In this document: in pieces, positions 25,129-34,262 of the stretch
Numbering within the stretch: the first letter of the stretch is position 1
Layout of the letters: each line of letters opens with the position of its first letter
Assembly (NCBI GenBank): GCA_900771085.1
Contig: CAAGMR010000037.1
Span: 1-39,933, forward strand
DNA length: 39,933 nt
Source of the DNA: Clostridia bacterium
GTDB taxonomy: Bacteria; Bacillota; Clostridia; Oscillospirales; Acutalibacteraceae
Direction: 5' to 3'
The notes under the pieces: generated by a model
Databases searched by the model: none
Seen by the model: only the letters and a program-made list of their open reading frames with translations
What the model was told of the DNA's origin: nothing
Translations under genes and position numbers: made by a program

Positions 25129-26100
25129 ATGAATTTATCTTTTATTTCCTGTCCTTACTGTGGCCTGCCTTTTCGTGAAGACCAGGATGTAGTTGTATGC
25201 CCGGACTGTGGAACACCTGCACACCGTACATGCTATAAGACTCTTGGCCATTGCATCAATGAGGAAGACCATGGTGACGGCTTTTCATGGAAGGTTCCGG
25301 ATGAGATTAAAATCATTCAGGACACTGTAGACGAAGCAAAAGCTGCAAAGGCACAGGAGCCGGCTCAGCAGGCTTCTGCACAGCCGGACGCAGCACCATT
25401 TAACCCGCTTAGAATGGGTGGTCCATATGGTGCATATCAGTCTTTTTCAAAAGCTGAGGACGGATCATACAGAAATACATACAAAGTAATAGACGGAAAC
25501 GACCTGATAGGTGAACATACAGCTGAGGAATACGGACTTGTCGTTCAGAGAAACATGCACAAGTTTATTCCGAAGTTTATGATGATCGAAAAAGAAGACA
25601 GAATCATTTCCTGGAACTGGGCTGCCTTCTTCTTCCCGTATTTCTGGCTTGCATACAGAAAGATGTATGGCCTTGCAATTGCGGTTGCCATCATTTCTCT
25701 TATTATTCCGGTTACCTTTGTCGACAAGGTTGCAGACTACTATACCGAAAGTATGAGCTTAGTAGCCGAAATCCAGACCGGCGAAGCGGAAGAAAATGCC
25801 GCAATGCCTGATACTCCGACAGTCCTGAGAGTACAGGAATACATTTCACTTTTCATTGAAGTTTCATTGGCGCTTTTCGCAAATTACCTTTATAAACTTC
25901 ATTGTGATAAATTGCTTAAAAAAGCGCAGGACCTTGAAGGGGACGGAAAAACTGCTTTCTTCAAGAGAAACGGTGGAGCAAGCCTTGGCGGACTTGTTAT
26001 TTTCACCGTTGTAATTTATTCTGTTGTTTCACTTGCCACTGCGATGGCTGTGAATTACGGAGTAGATCTGGCGACACTCATATGGAGGATTTTTAACTGA
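25129..26100 (+). CDS. RING-finger-like membrane protein with DUF2628-type region
   Basis: A 323-aa protein. Residues 8-42 hold a cysteine/histidine cluster (C8, C11, C24, C27, H32, C35, H41, C42), spaced like the prokaryotic RING family 1 zinc finger. An Ala/Gln-rich linker (~68-95) follows, then a block with SWNWAAFFFPYFWLAYRKMYGLAI (~161-184), the recognisable core of DUF2628 proteins, and further membrane segments at ~182-198, ~237-255 and ~286-310. Function unknown. The ATG at 25129 has AGGAG 8 nt upstream; an earlier ATG at 25015 lies upstream of the promoter and is not used. Its TGA overlaps the glmU ATG (TGATG), so it is translated with a cell-wall precursor enzyme. Confidence 0.85.
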   Translation: MNLSFISCPYCGLPFREDQDVVVCPDCGTPAHRTCYKTLGHCINEEDHGDGFSWKVPDEIKIIQDTVDEAKAAKAQEPAQQASAQPDAAPFNPLRMGGPYGAYQSFSKAEDGSYRNTYKVIDGNDLIGEHTAEEYGLVVQRNMHKFIPKFMMIEKEDRIISWNWAAFFFPYFWLAYRKMYGLAIAVAIISLIIPVTFVDKVADYYTESMSLVAEIQTGEAEENAAMPDTPTVLRVQEYISLFIEVSLALFANYLYKLHCDKLLKKAQDLEGDGKTAFFKRNGGASLGGLVIFTVVIYSVVSLATAMAVNYGVDLATLIWRIFN

Positions 26101-27485
26101 TGAGCAAACAGATAGCTTTGATCCTCGCTGCGGGCGAGGGTAAACGAATGAAATCAAACAAACCGAAGGCAATGGCCGAGGTTGTTTTCAAACCCATGAT
26201 TTCATGGGTGCTTGATGCCGTGTCGGCATCCGGCATAGACGAGACAATTCTTGTTGCGGGCCATTTTGGCGAGCAGCTTGTTGACTACGTTGGAGATAAA
26301 TGCAAGGTTGCCTGGCAGACAGAAAGACTTGGTACAGGTCATGCAGTTATGATGGCAGCCGAACATCTCAGAGCAACAGATGCAGAAAATGTACTTATCC
26401 TTAACGGAGATGCTCCTTTCATGGACTCCGAGACAATCCTTGAGTCCTTAAAGCTTCACAGCGAAAACGGCAACGCTGTTACCGTTATTTCTGCAAAGCT
26501 TCAGGACCCTACAGGATACGGCCGTGTTATTCAGGATGTAAACGGCCGCATCGAAAGAATTGTCGAGCAGAAGGATGCGACAGAGGCAGAAAAGAAGATT
26601 CAGAGTGTTAACTCCGGTGCATACTGGTTTAACCGCGAAGAACTTCTTTCTACTCTTGATAAACTCACAACCGAAAATGAGGCACATGAATATTACCTCA
26701 CAGACACAATCGGTATCTTAAAGCACGAGAGAAAGAAGACAGGTGTTTACATTACTGACAATGCGGATGTTGTTCTTGGTGCAAATGACCGCGTTCAGCT
26801 TCTTTCCCTCAATGAAAAAGCAAGAAACAAGATTATTCGCAAGCACCTCTTAAACGGCGTTGACATCCCTTGCACAGACGGCGTCATCATCGGAGCAGAT
26901 GTAACTATTGAGAATGAGACCCAGATTCTTCCAAACACAATAATCAAAGGAAGATCTGTTATCGGCAAGGACTGTGTCCTTGGCCCTAACACTCTCATTA
27001 CTGACAGTGTTGTAAAGGACGGAGTAAAGCTTAACAATGTTGACCTTGAACAGTCAGTTATTGAAAACGGTGTAGATATAGGTCCGTTCTCTCACATCAG
27101 ACCAAATTCTCATCTCGGTGAAAATGTTCACGTAGGTAACTTCGTTGAGATTAAGAATTCCGAAATCGGAAACGGAACAAAGGTTCCTCACCTTACATAT
27201 GTTGGTGACTCCGATGTCGGTGAAGGATGCAACTTCGGCTGTGGTTCACTTACAGTAAACTACGATGGCAAGAACAAGCATCGCACAACAATCAAAGACC
27301 ATGCATTTATTGGCTGTAATACAAACCTTGTTGCTCCCGTTACCGTTGGCGAATGGGTATTTACCGCAGCAGGCTCAACAATTACTCAGGATGTTCCTGA
27401 TAACGCTCTGGCTATCGCAAGAGCAAAGCAGGTTAACAAAGAGGGCTGGGTAACAAAGAAAAAGCCATATAAGAATATGGACTGA
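26100..27485 (+). CDS. glmU: bifunctional GlmU (GlcNAc-1-P uridyltransferase / GlcN-1-P acetyltransferase)
   Basis: GlmU acetylates glucosamine-1-phosphate and couples it to UTP, giving UDP-GlcNAc for peptidoglycan and teichoic acids. The 461-aa product has the nucleotidyltransferase motif LAAGEGKRMKSNKPKAM near residue 8 and LILNGDAPFMD, then a left-handed beta-helix of hexapeptide repeats (~250-450) with the acetyltransferase residues in HLTYVGDSDVGEGCNFGCG and VNYDGKNKHRTTI. Both halves look complete. The start overlaps the preceding gene by one base; pth follows. Confidence 0.98.
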   Translation: MSKQIALILAAGEGKRMKSNKPKAMAEVVFKPMISWVLDAVSASGIDETILVAGHFGEQLVDYVGDKCKVAWQTERLGTGHAVMMAAEHLRATDAENVLILNGDAPFMDSETILESLKLHSENGNAVTVISAKLQDPTGYGRVIQDVNGRIERIVEQKDATEAEKKIQSVNSGAYWFNREELLSTLDKLTTENEAHEYYLTDTIGILKHERKKTGVYITDNADVVLGANDRVQLLSLNEKARNKIIRKHLLNGVDIPCTDGVIIGADVTIENETQILPNTIIKGRSVIGKDCVLGPNTLITDSVVKDGVKLNNVDLEQSVIENGVDIGPFSHIRPNSHLGENVHVGNFVEIKNSEIGNGTKVPHLTYVGDSDVGEGCNFGCGSLTVNYDGKNKHRTTIKDHAFIGCNTNLVAPVTVGEWVFTAAGSTITQDVPDNALAIARAKQVNKEGWVTKKKPYKNMD

Positions 27486-27517
27486 TTATGTGGAATTTAA
27501 AAAGGAATACTAAACCA

Positions 27518-28078
27518 ATGTACATTATTGCCGGACTCGGCAATCCGGGTTCAAAATATGAAAACACCCGTCACAATGCAGGCTTCATGGCTATCGACAG
27601 GCTTGCAGAGTCAAAAGGTGTGGACATAATAAAAAACAAGTTCAATTCTCTGACTGCCCAGTGCGAAATTGGCGGAGAGAAGGTTCTTCTTATGAAGCCG
27701 CTTACATATATGAACAATAGCGGCGAGGCAATTGAAGAGGCCAGAGCCTTCTTCAAAATACCGGAGGAGAATGTGATAGTCATCTCCGATGACATCACAC
27801 AGAAGCCGGGAAAACTTCGCATAAGAAGAAAGGGCTCCGCAGGCGGTCACAATGGACTGAAGAGCATTATCCAATGTGTCGGAACTGATGAGTTCCCGAG
27901 AATCAGAGTAGGAGTCGGTGAAAAGCCTCACCCTGATGCGGATCTCATCTCTCATGTCCTTGGAAGATTCTCCGAGGAAGAGATGAAGGAACTGACAGTA
28001 GCTCTTGATAACGCGGCTAAAGCTGCAGAACTCATAGTTGCAGGCGACATAGCCGAAGCTATGAACAGATACAACTAA
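27518..28078 (+). CDS. pth: peptidyl-tRNA hydrolase
   Basis: Pth recycles tRNA from peptidyl-tRNAs that fall off the ribosome. The 186-aa product has GLGNPGSKYENTRHNAGF with the catalytic His, KPLTYMNNSGEA, and the RIRRKGSAGGHNGLKSI motif. The start at 27518 (MYIIAGLGNPG) fits the family and follows AAAGGAA. An ATG ten codons earlier (27488) has no ribosome binding site and would add MWNLKRNTKP. The gene sits between glmU and mfd, a common Bacillota neighbourhood. Confidence 0.95.
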   Translation: MYIIAGLGNPGSKYENTRHNAGFMAIDRLAESKGVDIIKNKFNSLTAQCEIGGEKVLLMKPLTYMNNSGEAIEEARAFFKIPEENVIVISDDITQKPGKLRIRRKGSAGGHNGLKSIIQCVGTDEFPRIRVGVGEKPHPDADLISHVLGRFSEEEMKELTVALDNAAKAAELIVAGDIAEAMNRYN

Positions 28079-28091
28079 ACAGAAAACGATA

Positions 28092-28114
28092 CCCCCACTC
28101 ATGGCGAGTGGGGG
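28092..28114 (+). other. GC-rich hairpin between pth and mfd
   Basis: CCCCCACTC (28092-28100), 5-nt loop, GAGTGGGGG (28106-28114). The stem is very stable, but no T-run follows. It may act as an mRNA processing or protection site, or a pause, inside the operon. Confidence 0.6.
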
Positions 28115-28140
28115 CAAAACCGGTTTAAGGTGGTGAACGG

Positions 28141-31100
28141 ATGTCAGGCTTCTCGAAAGCAATAGCAGAAAACTTAACATATAAAGAGATTAAAACCAAT
28201 GTCAAAACCGGCCGTATGCCTTTTGGCATTATTGGTGCTGCCAATGTTCACAAAGCCTACATTGTTCACAGTATTCTCGAGGATACCGGCAGGAAAGCCA
28301 TGCTTATCATGCCGGACGAAGGCTCAGCCTTAAAGCTTGCGGATGACCTCTGTTCCTTTGGAACTCCTGCAGCCGTCCTTCCGGCAAAAGATATATCATA
28401 CGTATCTGATCAGGTAAGGTCGCGTGAATACGAACAGGCGAGAATGGGAGCCCTGTCGGGCTACATTTTAGGTAAAACAAGGGTGCTTGTTGTTACCGCT
28501 GATTCTGTTCTTCAAAAGACAGTTCCTCCGGGTGAACTGGCAAAGCGCATCTTAACCCTTAAGACAGGCGAAGATATTTTGCAGCAGGATCTGCTGAAAT
28601 CACTTCTGACTGCAGGATACAAAAGAGCGGATGATGTTGAAGGCCGCGGTCAGTTTGCATCCAGAGGCGGAATCGTAGACTTCTTCCCTCCGGACAGAGA
28701 GCACCCGATTCGTCTCGAATTCTGGGGAGATACCATCGATACCATTTCCGAGTTTGACGAAGAGACTCAGAGAAGAACGCGTGCCGAGACAGAGATTCTT
28801 CTGACTCCGGCTACTGAAATCAGCGTTGCTGATAATGAGGAACTGCCTGACAGACTGGTTTCTCTCGTCAGCAAGATACGAACAAAAACTGCAGATATCG
28901 TCCGTGAAAAAGTTGCGGAAGATGCAGATGCAATAAGAAACGGAAGAGATATCTGTCTCGACAAATATCTCAACATAATATATGAAAACGCTGTTACTCC
29001 GCTCGCATATATGAAGGAAGGGGACCTTCTCTTCGTTTGTGAGAGCGGGCAGGTAAAAGAGCGTGCCGCAGGAGCGGTAAAGCTTTACCAGGAAGAACTT
29101 AAGAGCGCTCTCGAAGAGGGCGAATTCGTAAAACAGTACGGAGAGCTTAACATTACATTTAAGGACCTCGTATCTGATTATGAAAATTCAGATCTTATCT
29201 ACCTCGACAATTTTGCCAGGGGCAGTTTTGACATACCTGTAAAAGATCTCTACAGCCTGTCTCTTGGACAGATGCTTGCATGGAACGGAACCCTCTCTAG
29301 CCTTGAGCAGGAGTGTTTCCCGACAGGTGTAAAGAATTACACTACAATTGTTGCGGAAGGCACGGTAAAGGCTGCAAAGGAACTTGCAACCGAACTTGAC
29401 GATATGGGCTACAAGGCAATTTACTATTCGGTTATTCCAAATGAATTCCCGAAAGGGTACATATCCGTAATTGCAGGCTCTTTCTCCGGCGGACTTACAT
29501 TCCAGGACTCAAAGGTAGTGCTTATTACCCGTGGCGTTGCGGCGAGCAAAGCACGCAAACGCCTGCATTCAAAGAATGCGGCCAATGTTTTCCACAGCCT
29601 TGAGGAACTCCACAAGGGTGACTATGTCGTTCATGCTCTTCACGGCATCGGTATATTCCAGGGCATTGAAAAAATGACGGTCACAGGCATTACCAAGGAT
29701 TATCTGAAAATAAAATACGCAAAAGGCGACGTGCTTTATGTTCCGGTAACCCAGCTTGACCTTATTTCCAAGTATGTTGGACCTCGTGAAGAGACAAAAT
29801 CGGTTAAGATAAACCGTATCGGCTCCGGCGAGTGGGAAAAGTCACGTAATCGCGTTCGGGCTGCAGTAAAAGATATGGCAAAGGAACTTACAGCTCTTTA
29901 TGCGCAGCGCCTTAATTCCCCGGGATTTGCGTTCTCACCTGACATTGATATGCAGAGCGACTTTGAAAGACGCTTTGAATATGATGAGACAGACGATCAG
30001 CTTCGCTGCATCACAGAAATAAAGAAGGATATGGAAAAGCCGTTCCCTATGGACAGACTTCTTTGCGGCGACGTAGGTTTCGGCAAGACGGAAGTTGCAC
30101 TTAGAGCTGCTTTCAAATGCATTGCAGACGGAAAACAGTGCGCAATTTTAGTTCCTACAACTATTCTTGCTTTCCAGCACTACAACAATATCCTCAAAAG
30201 ATTTGACGGCTTCCCTGTAAACATTGAAATGCTTTCCAGGTTCAGAACCGCCACCGAACAAAAGAAAATTCTCAAGGAAGTCAGAGCGGGCAATGTAGAT
30301 ATTCTTGTTGGAACGCACAGACTTATTTCAAAGGATGTGGAATTCAAAGACCTTGGACTTCTCATCATTGATGAAGAACAGCGTTTCGGAGTTGCTCAAA
30401 AAGAAAAGATGAAGCAGAAGTTCCCGAACGTTGATGTCCTTACTCTTAGTGCCACACCTATTCCGAGAACTCTTAATATGGCCATGTCGGGCATTCGAGA
30501 CATGTCAATTATTGAGGAGGCTCCACAGGACAGACACCCTGTTCAGTCATACGTACTGGAGTACGATGCCGGAATAATAGCAACAGCAATAGAACGTGAA
30601 CTTAGAAGAGGCGGACAGGTCTACTACATGTACAACAATGTGGACAGCATTGGACATTGTGCAGCAAAAGTTCATGAACTGGTACCGGATGCACGCATTG
30701 GTATTGCGCACGGAAAGATGACAGAAAGTGAACTGTCGGTTGTATGGCGCGACCTTGTTAATGGAGAAATAGATGTACTTGTATGTACAACCATAATAGA
30801 AACAGGCGTTGACGTGCCTAACGTCAACACCCTGATTATTGAAAACGCTGACAGGCTCGGCCTGTCGCAGCTTCACCAGATTCGCGGCCGAATCGGCCGC
30901 TCGACAAGGCGAGCTTCTGCGTATTTTACATTCTATGGTGGAAAAGAACTTACGGATATTGCTGTGAGAAGACTTGAAGCAATTCGTGAATATACGGAGT
31001 TCGGCTCCGGCTTCAAGATTGCGATGCGTGACCTTGAACTTCGAGGAGCTGGTAACGTTCTCGGTGCTCAGCAGCATGGTCATATGGAAGCTGTCGGATA

Positions 31101-31647
31101 CGACATGTATCTGAAAATTCTCGGTGAAGTCATTGAAAGTGAAAAGCTAGGCGATGAAAAAGTTCCGGAAAAGAAAGAGTGCCTGATAGACATTCAGATA
31201 GATGCTCATATTCCTGAAAGTTATATCTCCAGTCTTCCAAACCGGCTTTCAATGTACAGAAGAATTGCCGATATCAGAAGCAACGAAGATGCAATGGACG
31301 TAACAGATGAACTTATCGACCGCTTCGGCGATCCGCCTCCTGCGGTTGAGGGACTTATCGAAGTTGCACTCCTCAGAAATACGGCGTCCTTCATCGGCAT
31401 TTATGAAATCGGACAGAGAGGGGACAGCGTTCTCCTTTACTGGAACGATATCAACATGAAAGCTGTGTCGAGAGTGGCAAAAAATATGCGCGGACGTGTA
31501 ATGGTTTCACAGGGAGTTAAACCATATGTTACAATTAAAATGAACACATCGTCAGATACGGTGAAAGATTTGAAGACGGCACTTCTGCTGATTGCTGCCG
31601 AAATAAAAGAAGAACAGATAACGGAGGTGGAACAGAATGGCGAATGA
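28141..31647 (+). CDS. mfd: transcription-repair coupling factor Mfd
   Basis: Mfd removes RNA polymerase stalled at DNA lesions and recruits UvrA. The 1168-aa protein has the UvrB-like N-terminal region (SRGGIVDFFPPDREHPIRLEFWGD), the RNA-polymerase-interacting domain GDYVVHALHGIGIFQGI (~492), superfamily 2 helicase motifs (GDVGFGKTEVA ~643, DEEQRFGV ~742, SATPIPRTLNMA), and the translocation motif with NVLGAQQHGHMEAVGYDMYL. Length is normal. AAGGTGGTGA precedes the ATG. The last 11 bp overlap the next gene, whose ribosome binding site lies inside mfd. Confidence 0.98.
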   Translation: MSGFSKAIAENLTYKEIKTNVKTGRMPFGIIGAANVHKAYIVHSILEDTGRKAMLIMPDEGSALKLADDLCSFGTPAAVLPAKDISYVSDQVRSREYEQARMGALSGYILGKTRVLVVTADSVLQKTVPPGELAKRILTLKTGEDILQQDLLKSLLTAGYKRADDVEGRGQFASRGGIVDFFPPDREHPIRLEFWGDTIDTISEFDEETQRRTRAETEILLTPATEISVADNEELPDRLVSLVSKIRTKTADIVREKVAEDADAIRNGRDICLDKYLNIIYENAVTPLAYMKEGDLLFVCESGQVKERAAGAVKLYQEELKSALEEGEFVKQYGELNITFKDLVSDYENSDLIYLDNFARGSFDIPVKDLYSLSLGQMLAWNGTLSSLEQECFPTGVKNYTTIVAEGTVKAAKELATELDDMGYKAIYYSVIPNEFPKGYISVIAGSFSGGLTFQDSKVVLITRGVAASKARKRLHSKNAANVFHSLEELHKGDYVVHALHGIGIFQGIEKMTVTGITKDYLKIKYAKGDVLYVPVTQLDLISKYVGPREETKSVKINRIGSGEWEKSRNRVRAAVKDMAKELTALYAQRLNSPGFAFSPDIDMQSDFERRFEYDETDDQLRCITEIKKDMEKPFPMDRLLCGDVGFGKTEVALRAAFKCIADGKQCAILVPTTILAFQHYNNILKRFDGFPVNIEMLSRFRTATEQKKILKEVRAGNVDILVGTHRLISKDVEFKDLGLLIIDEEQRFGVAQKEKMKQKFPNVDVLTLSATPIPRTLNMAMSGIRDMSIIEEAPQDRHPVQSYVLEYDAGIIATAIERELRRGGQVYYMYNNVDSIGHCAAKVHELVPDARIGIAHGKMTESELSVVWRDLVNGEIDVLVCTTIIETGVDVPNVNTLIIENADRLGLSQLHQIRGRIGRSTRRASAYFTFYGGKELTDIAVRRLEAIREYTEFGSGFKIAMRDLELRGAGNVLGAQQHGHMEAVGYDMYLKILGEVIESEKLGDEKVPEKKECLIDIQIDAHIPESYISSLPNRLSMYRRIADIRSNEDAMDVTDELIDRFGDPPPAVEGLIEVALLRNTASFIGIYEIGQRGDSVLLYWNDINMKAVSRVAKNMRGRVMVSQGVKPYVTIKMNTSSDTVKDLKTALLLIAAEIKEEQITEVEQNGE

Positions 31648-32716
31648 GAGAATAGGATACCTTGATACTCTTAAGGGTATAGGTATCATCATGGTGGTTT
31701 TCTGCCACTATTGCATAGGCATTAAGGATACATCCATACTGCAGAATGTAATCATGACTCTCTGCTGGTCTGCGGTTCCATGCTTTATGATGGTGTCCGG
31801 CGGATTAATGCTGAACAGCAAAACCTTTTCCTACAAGAAATGGCGAACCAGGCTGTTCCGATTCATAGCTGTGCTGTTTGTCTGGAGAATCATTTATTTC
31901 CTTTTGGGCGAAATAGTTTTGCGTTCTCATTTTGGAATATCAGAACTTTTAAGTTATCTCTTCCTGTTCCAGGATTTCCCGGGTCTTGATACCGACTTTA
32001 TGTGGTACATGATGGCGTTTATCGCCATTCAGACTCTTTATCCGGTTTTCTATATGATTTTTAACGATGAGGAACATGGCGAAAAGCTCTCATTACTGAT
32101 AATGGGTCTCGCTTATTTTTCAAGAGTGGGCATTTATTCGCTTAATTTCATTTTTGAACGTCTGAGCTTCCATACAGGAAGAGCTCAGTTTGTCTTTGAC
32201 AGACTGGGAGAAGGAATACTTCTTCACGAGTATTCCAATATGCTTGTTTATTTCATACTCGGAGGATTTCTTCTTAAGTATCATGACAGAATAAAAGAAA
32301 AGCTCCCGTCAAAGATCCTGCTTCCGATAGCTATGATTGCTGTCGGTACATTTGGCCTTATGGTAATAAAACATGCCGTTGTCGGAAACTTTACCTGGGC
32401 TTCAACATATCTGCCGCAAGGTTATCACTGGACCTCGACAATCATTCTGTCACTTGGCGTATATCTTCTGGTTTCAATGAATGACATTCCGGGTACAAAG
32501 CCGGTTCAGTACATAGGTACTCTCACAATGGGTATTTATTACATTCACTACATTACACTGATCCTGGCAGACTATTTCCTGTTTGGCAGAATTGAACGAG
32601 TTCTGACCTTCGGTTACGGTCTTAATACCATCAAAACAGTTATCTGGATTGCTTTGTGCATGGGAATAACCTTGGGCCTCAAGAAGATTCCTGTTGTAAA
32701 ACGTCTTGTAGAGTAA
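31637..32716 (+). CDS. acyltransferase-3 family membrane protein (first of a pair)
   Basis: A 359-aa polytopic protein (about ten membrane segments) of the acyltransferase-3/OafA group, which moves acetyl or similar groups onto surface polysaccharides or lipids. The family signature is at the start: RIGYLDTLKGIGIIMVVFCH, where the His (residue ~23) is the likely catalytic one, followed by CFMMVSGGLML. There is no C-terminal SGNH domain. It overlaps the mfd end by 11 bp, with GGAGGTGG upstream, and is followed 7 bp later by a related protein. The acceptor is unknown. Confidence 0.9.
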   Translation: MANERIGYLDTLKGIGIIMVVFCHYCIGIKDTSILQNVIMTLCWSAVPCFMMVSGGLMLNSKTFSYKKWRTRLFRFIAVLFVWRIIYFLLGEIVLRSHFGISELLSYLFLFQDFPGLDTDFMWYMMAFIAIQTLYPVFYMIFNDEEHGEKLSLLIMGLAYFSRVGIYSLNFIFERLSFHTGRAQFVFDRLGEGILLHEYSNMLVYFILGGFLLKYHDRIKEKLPSKILLPIAMIAVGTFGLMVIKHAVVGNFTWASTYLPQGYHWTSTIILSLGVYLLVSMNDIPGTKPVQYIGTLTMGIYYIHYITLILADYFLFGRIERVLTFGYGLNTIKTVIWIALCMGITLGLKKIPVVKRLVE

Positions 32717-32723
32717 GGGGGAA

Positions 32724-33800
32724 ATGATTTTGGAGAAAAGAAAAACTCATCTTTACCAGATTGATCTGGTAAGACTGGTGGCTATACTCAGCGTAGTTAT
32801 GTGCCACGCAGTACAGGGGATTTATCCTCTGACGGTTGACTTTATGGTCCAGTATGGGCTTAAAGGAACAGCATTTTCCCTGCTGTTATTCACCTTTGGC
32901 CGAATTGGCGTGCCACTGTTTCTGATGGTATCCGGTTATCTCCTGCTCGACAGAGATTATGATGCCGAAAGGACAAAGTATTTCCTTAAAAACAACTGGC
33001 TTAAGCTGATTATCACAGTTGAAATATGGGTTGTAATTTACAAACTGTTTCTGGTGTTCTTCGAACATCAGCCATTCCACGAGCTTGATCAGCTCGAGGA
33101 AATGCTCTTCCTCAGACATGTGCCTCTGACACATTACTGGTATATACCTACAATCATCGGACTTTACCTTCTCATTCCATTCGTTGCCAACGCTCTTAAA
33201 AGCTTTAGCGGTGGAGCAATGACGGTAATACTTGTGATTCTCAGTGTCTATACATTTGTCATGCCGATTTTTGGCGTTGTACTTACAGCCTTTGGATATC
33301 CGAATTATCAGGATGCCGGCTATTTCCACGGTCAGGGGCTTTCAGTAAACCTTTACCTTTTGTATCTCGTTTACGGATACTTCATTAAAAAAGGCTTCCT
33401 GAAGGATGTCAAATGGATTTATCTTTTAATACTTTCAGTTTCAGGATTTGTACTTGCTTATCTTTTCCAGATTATGTGCTTCTCACGCTTTGTGGGTTAT
33501 ATCATCTGGTACGATAACGGCTTGCTTCTGATTGCAACAGTTCCGTTGTTTGAACTTCTTTTACGCATTAAGGACGTAAAACTCAAACCGTTGGTAAGAG
33601 CTTTAGGCGTAAGCAGTTTCGGCGTTTACCTGTTACATGTTCCTGTTCAGAAAATGATAGCGCCACTTATGTGGTTTACAGATGAAATGCCAATTCAGGT
33701 AATTCTTTCATTTATCATCAGCCTTGTAATTTCATTTGCAGTTGTCCTGCTTGTGGGAAGAATCCCGAAGGTGGGCAAGTGGCTGTTTTATCTTAAATAA
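32724..33800 (+). CDS. acyltransferase-3 family membrane protein (second of a pair)
   Basis: A 358-aa polytopic protein homologous in layout to its upstream neighbour: YQIDLVRLVAILSVVMCHAV carries the conserved His, and GVPLFLMVSGYLLLDRDYD follows. There is no SGNH domain. The two share the fold but diverge clearly in sequence, so they probably act on different acceptors or work as a pair. The start is uncertain: the ATG at 32724 is only 2 nt from GGGGG, while the in-frame TTG at 32730 has better spacing (8 nt). Confidence 0.9.
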   Translation: MILEKRKTHLYQIDLVRLVAILSVVMCHAVQGIYPLTVDFMVQYGLKGTAFSLLLFTFGRIGVPLFLMVSGYLLLDRDYDAERTKYFLKNNWLKLIITVEIWVVIYKLFLVFFEHQPFHELDQLEEMLFLRHVPLTHYWYIPTIIGLYLLIPFVANALKSFSGGAMTVILVILSVYTFVMPIFGVVLTAFGYPNYQDAGYFHGQGLSVNLYLLYLVYGYFIKKGFLKDVKWIYLLILSVSGFVLAYLFQIMCFSRFVGYIIWYDNGLLLIATVPLFELLLRIKDVKLKPLVRALGVSSFGVYLLHVPVQKMIAPLMWFTDEMPIQVILSFIISLVISFAVVLLVGRIPKVGKWLFYLK

Positions 33801-33814
33801 AAAGGAGAATAATA

Positions 33815-34219
33815 ATGACAGTTGAAGAAGCAGTAAGAGCTCTCGGCGTTGCCATTCAGGCAGATGAGCGCTTCCAGAAATACATGGAGGTTTCAAAACT
33901 TGCAGGAGAGGATCAGGAATCACTGATGCTTCGCGAAAAGCTCCAGGATCTCCAGGAAGCATTCAATGTTGAAACTCAGAAGGAAACTCCTGATGAAGCT
34001 AAGATTCAGCAGATGCAGGAGCAGTATCAGGAAATGTATCAGAAGCTTTTCCAGATTCCTGCAGTAGTTGCAGCAATGGATCAGAGAGAAGTAATGGATA
34101 AAATGATGAACAATGTAATGCAGATCATTTATCTCACCATGAATGGTGAGGATCCGCTGACATGCCAGCCGTCTGAAGAGACTATGCAGGCAATGCAGCA
34201 GGGTCTCATGAATATGTAA
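33815..34219 (+). CDS. YlbF/YmcA family protein
   Basis: A 134-aa, mostly helical, Gln/Glu-rich protein of the YlbF/YmcA family (VEEAVRALGVAIQADERFQKYMEVSKLAGEDQE, then QMQEQYQEMYQKLFQIPAVVAAMDQRE). In B. subtilis YlbF, YmcA and YaaT form a complex that affects RNase Y, competence and biofilm; whether this protein is the true functional equivalent is inference. GGAG lies 8 nt before the ATG. It closes the glmU-pth-mfd run and is followed by a terminator. Confidence 0.88.
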   Translation: MTVEEAVRALGVAIQADERFQKYMEVSKLAGEDQESLMLREKLQDLQEAFNVETQKETPDEAKIQQMQEQYQEMYQKLFQIPAVVAAMDQREVMDKMMNNVMQIIYLTMNGEDPLTCQPSEETMQAMQQGLMNM

Positions 34220-34223
34220 AATA

Positions 34224-34253
34224 AAAAGGGCATCCCAAACGGGATGCCCTTTT
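34224..34253 (+). terminator. bidirectional terminator
   Basis: AAAAGGGCATCCC, AAAC loop, GGGATGCCCTTTT. A-run and T-run flank the stem, so it can also stop the convergent ABC permease gene. Confidence 0.88.
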
Positions 34254-34262
34254 ATAATGCTC

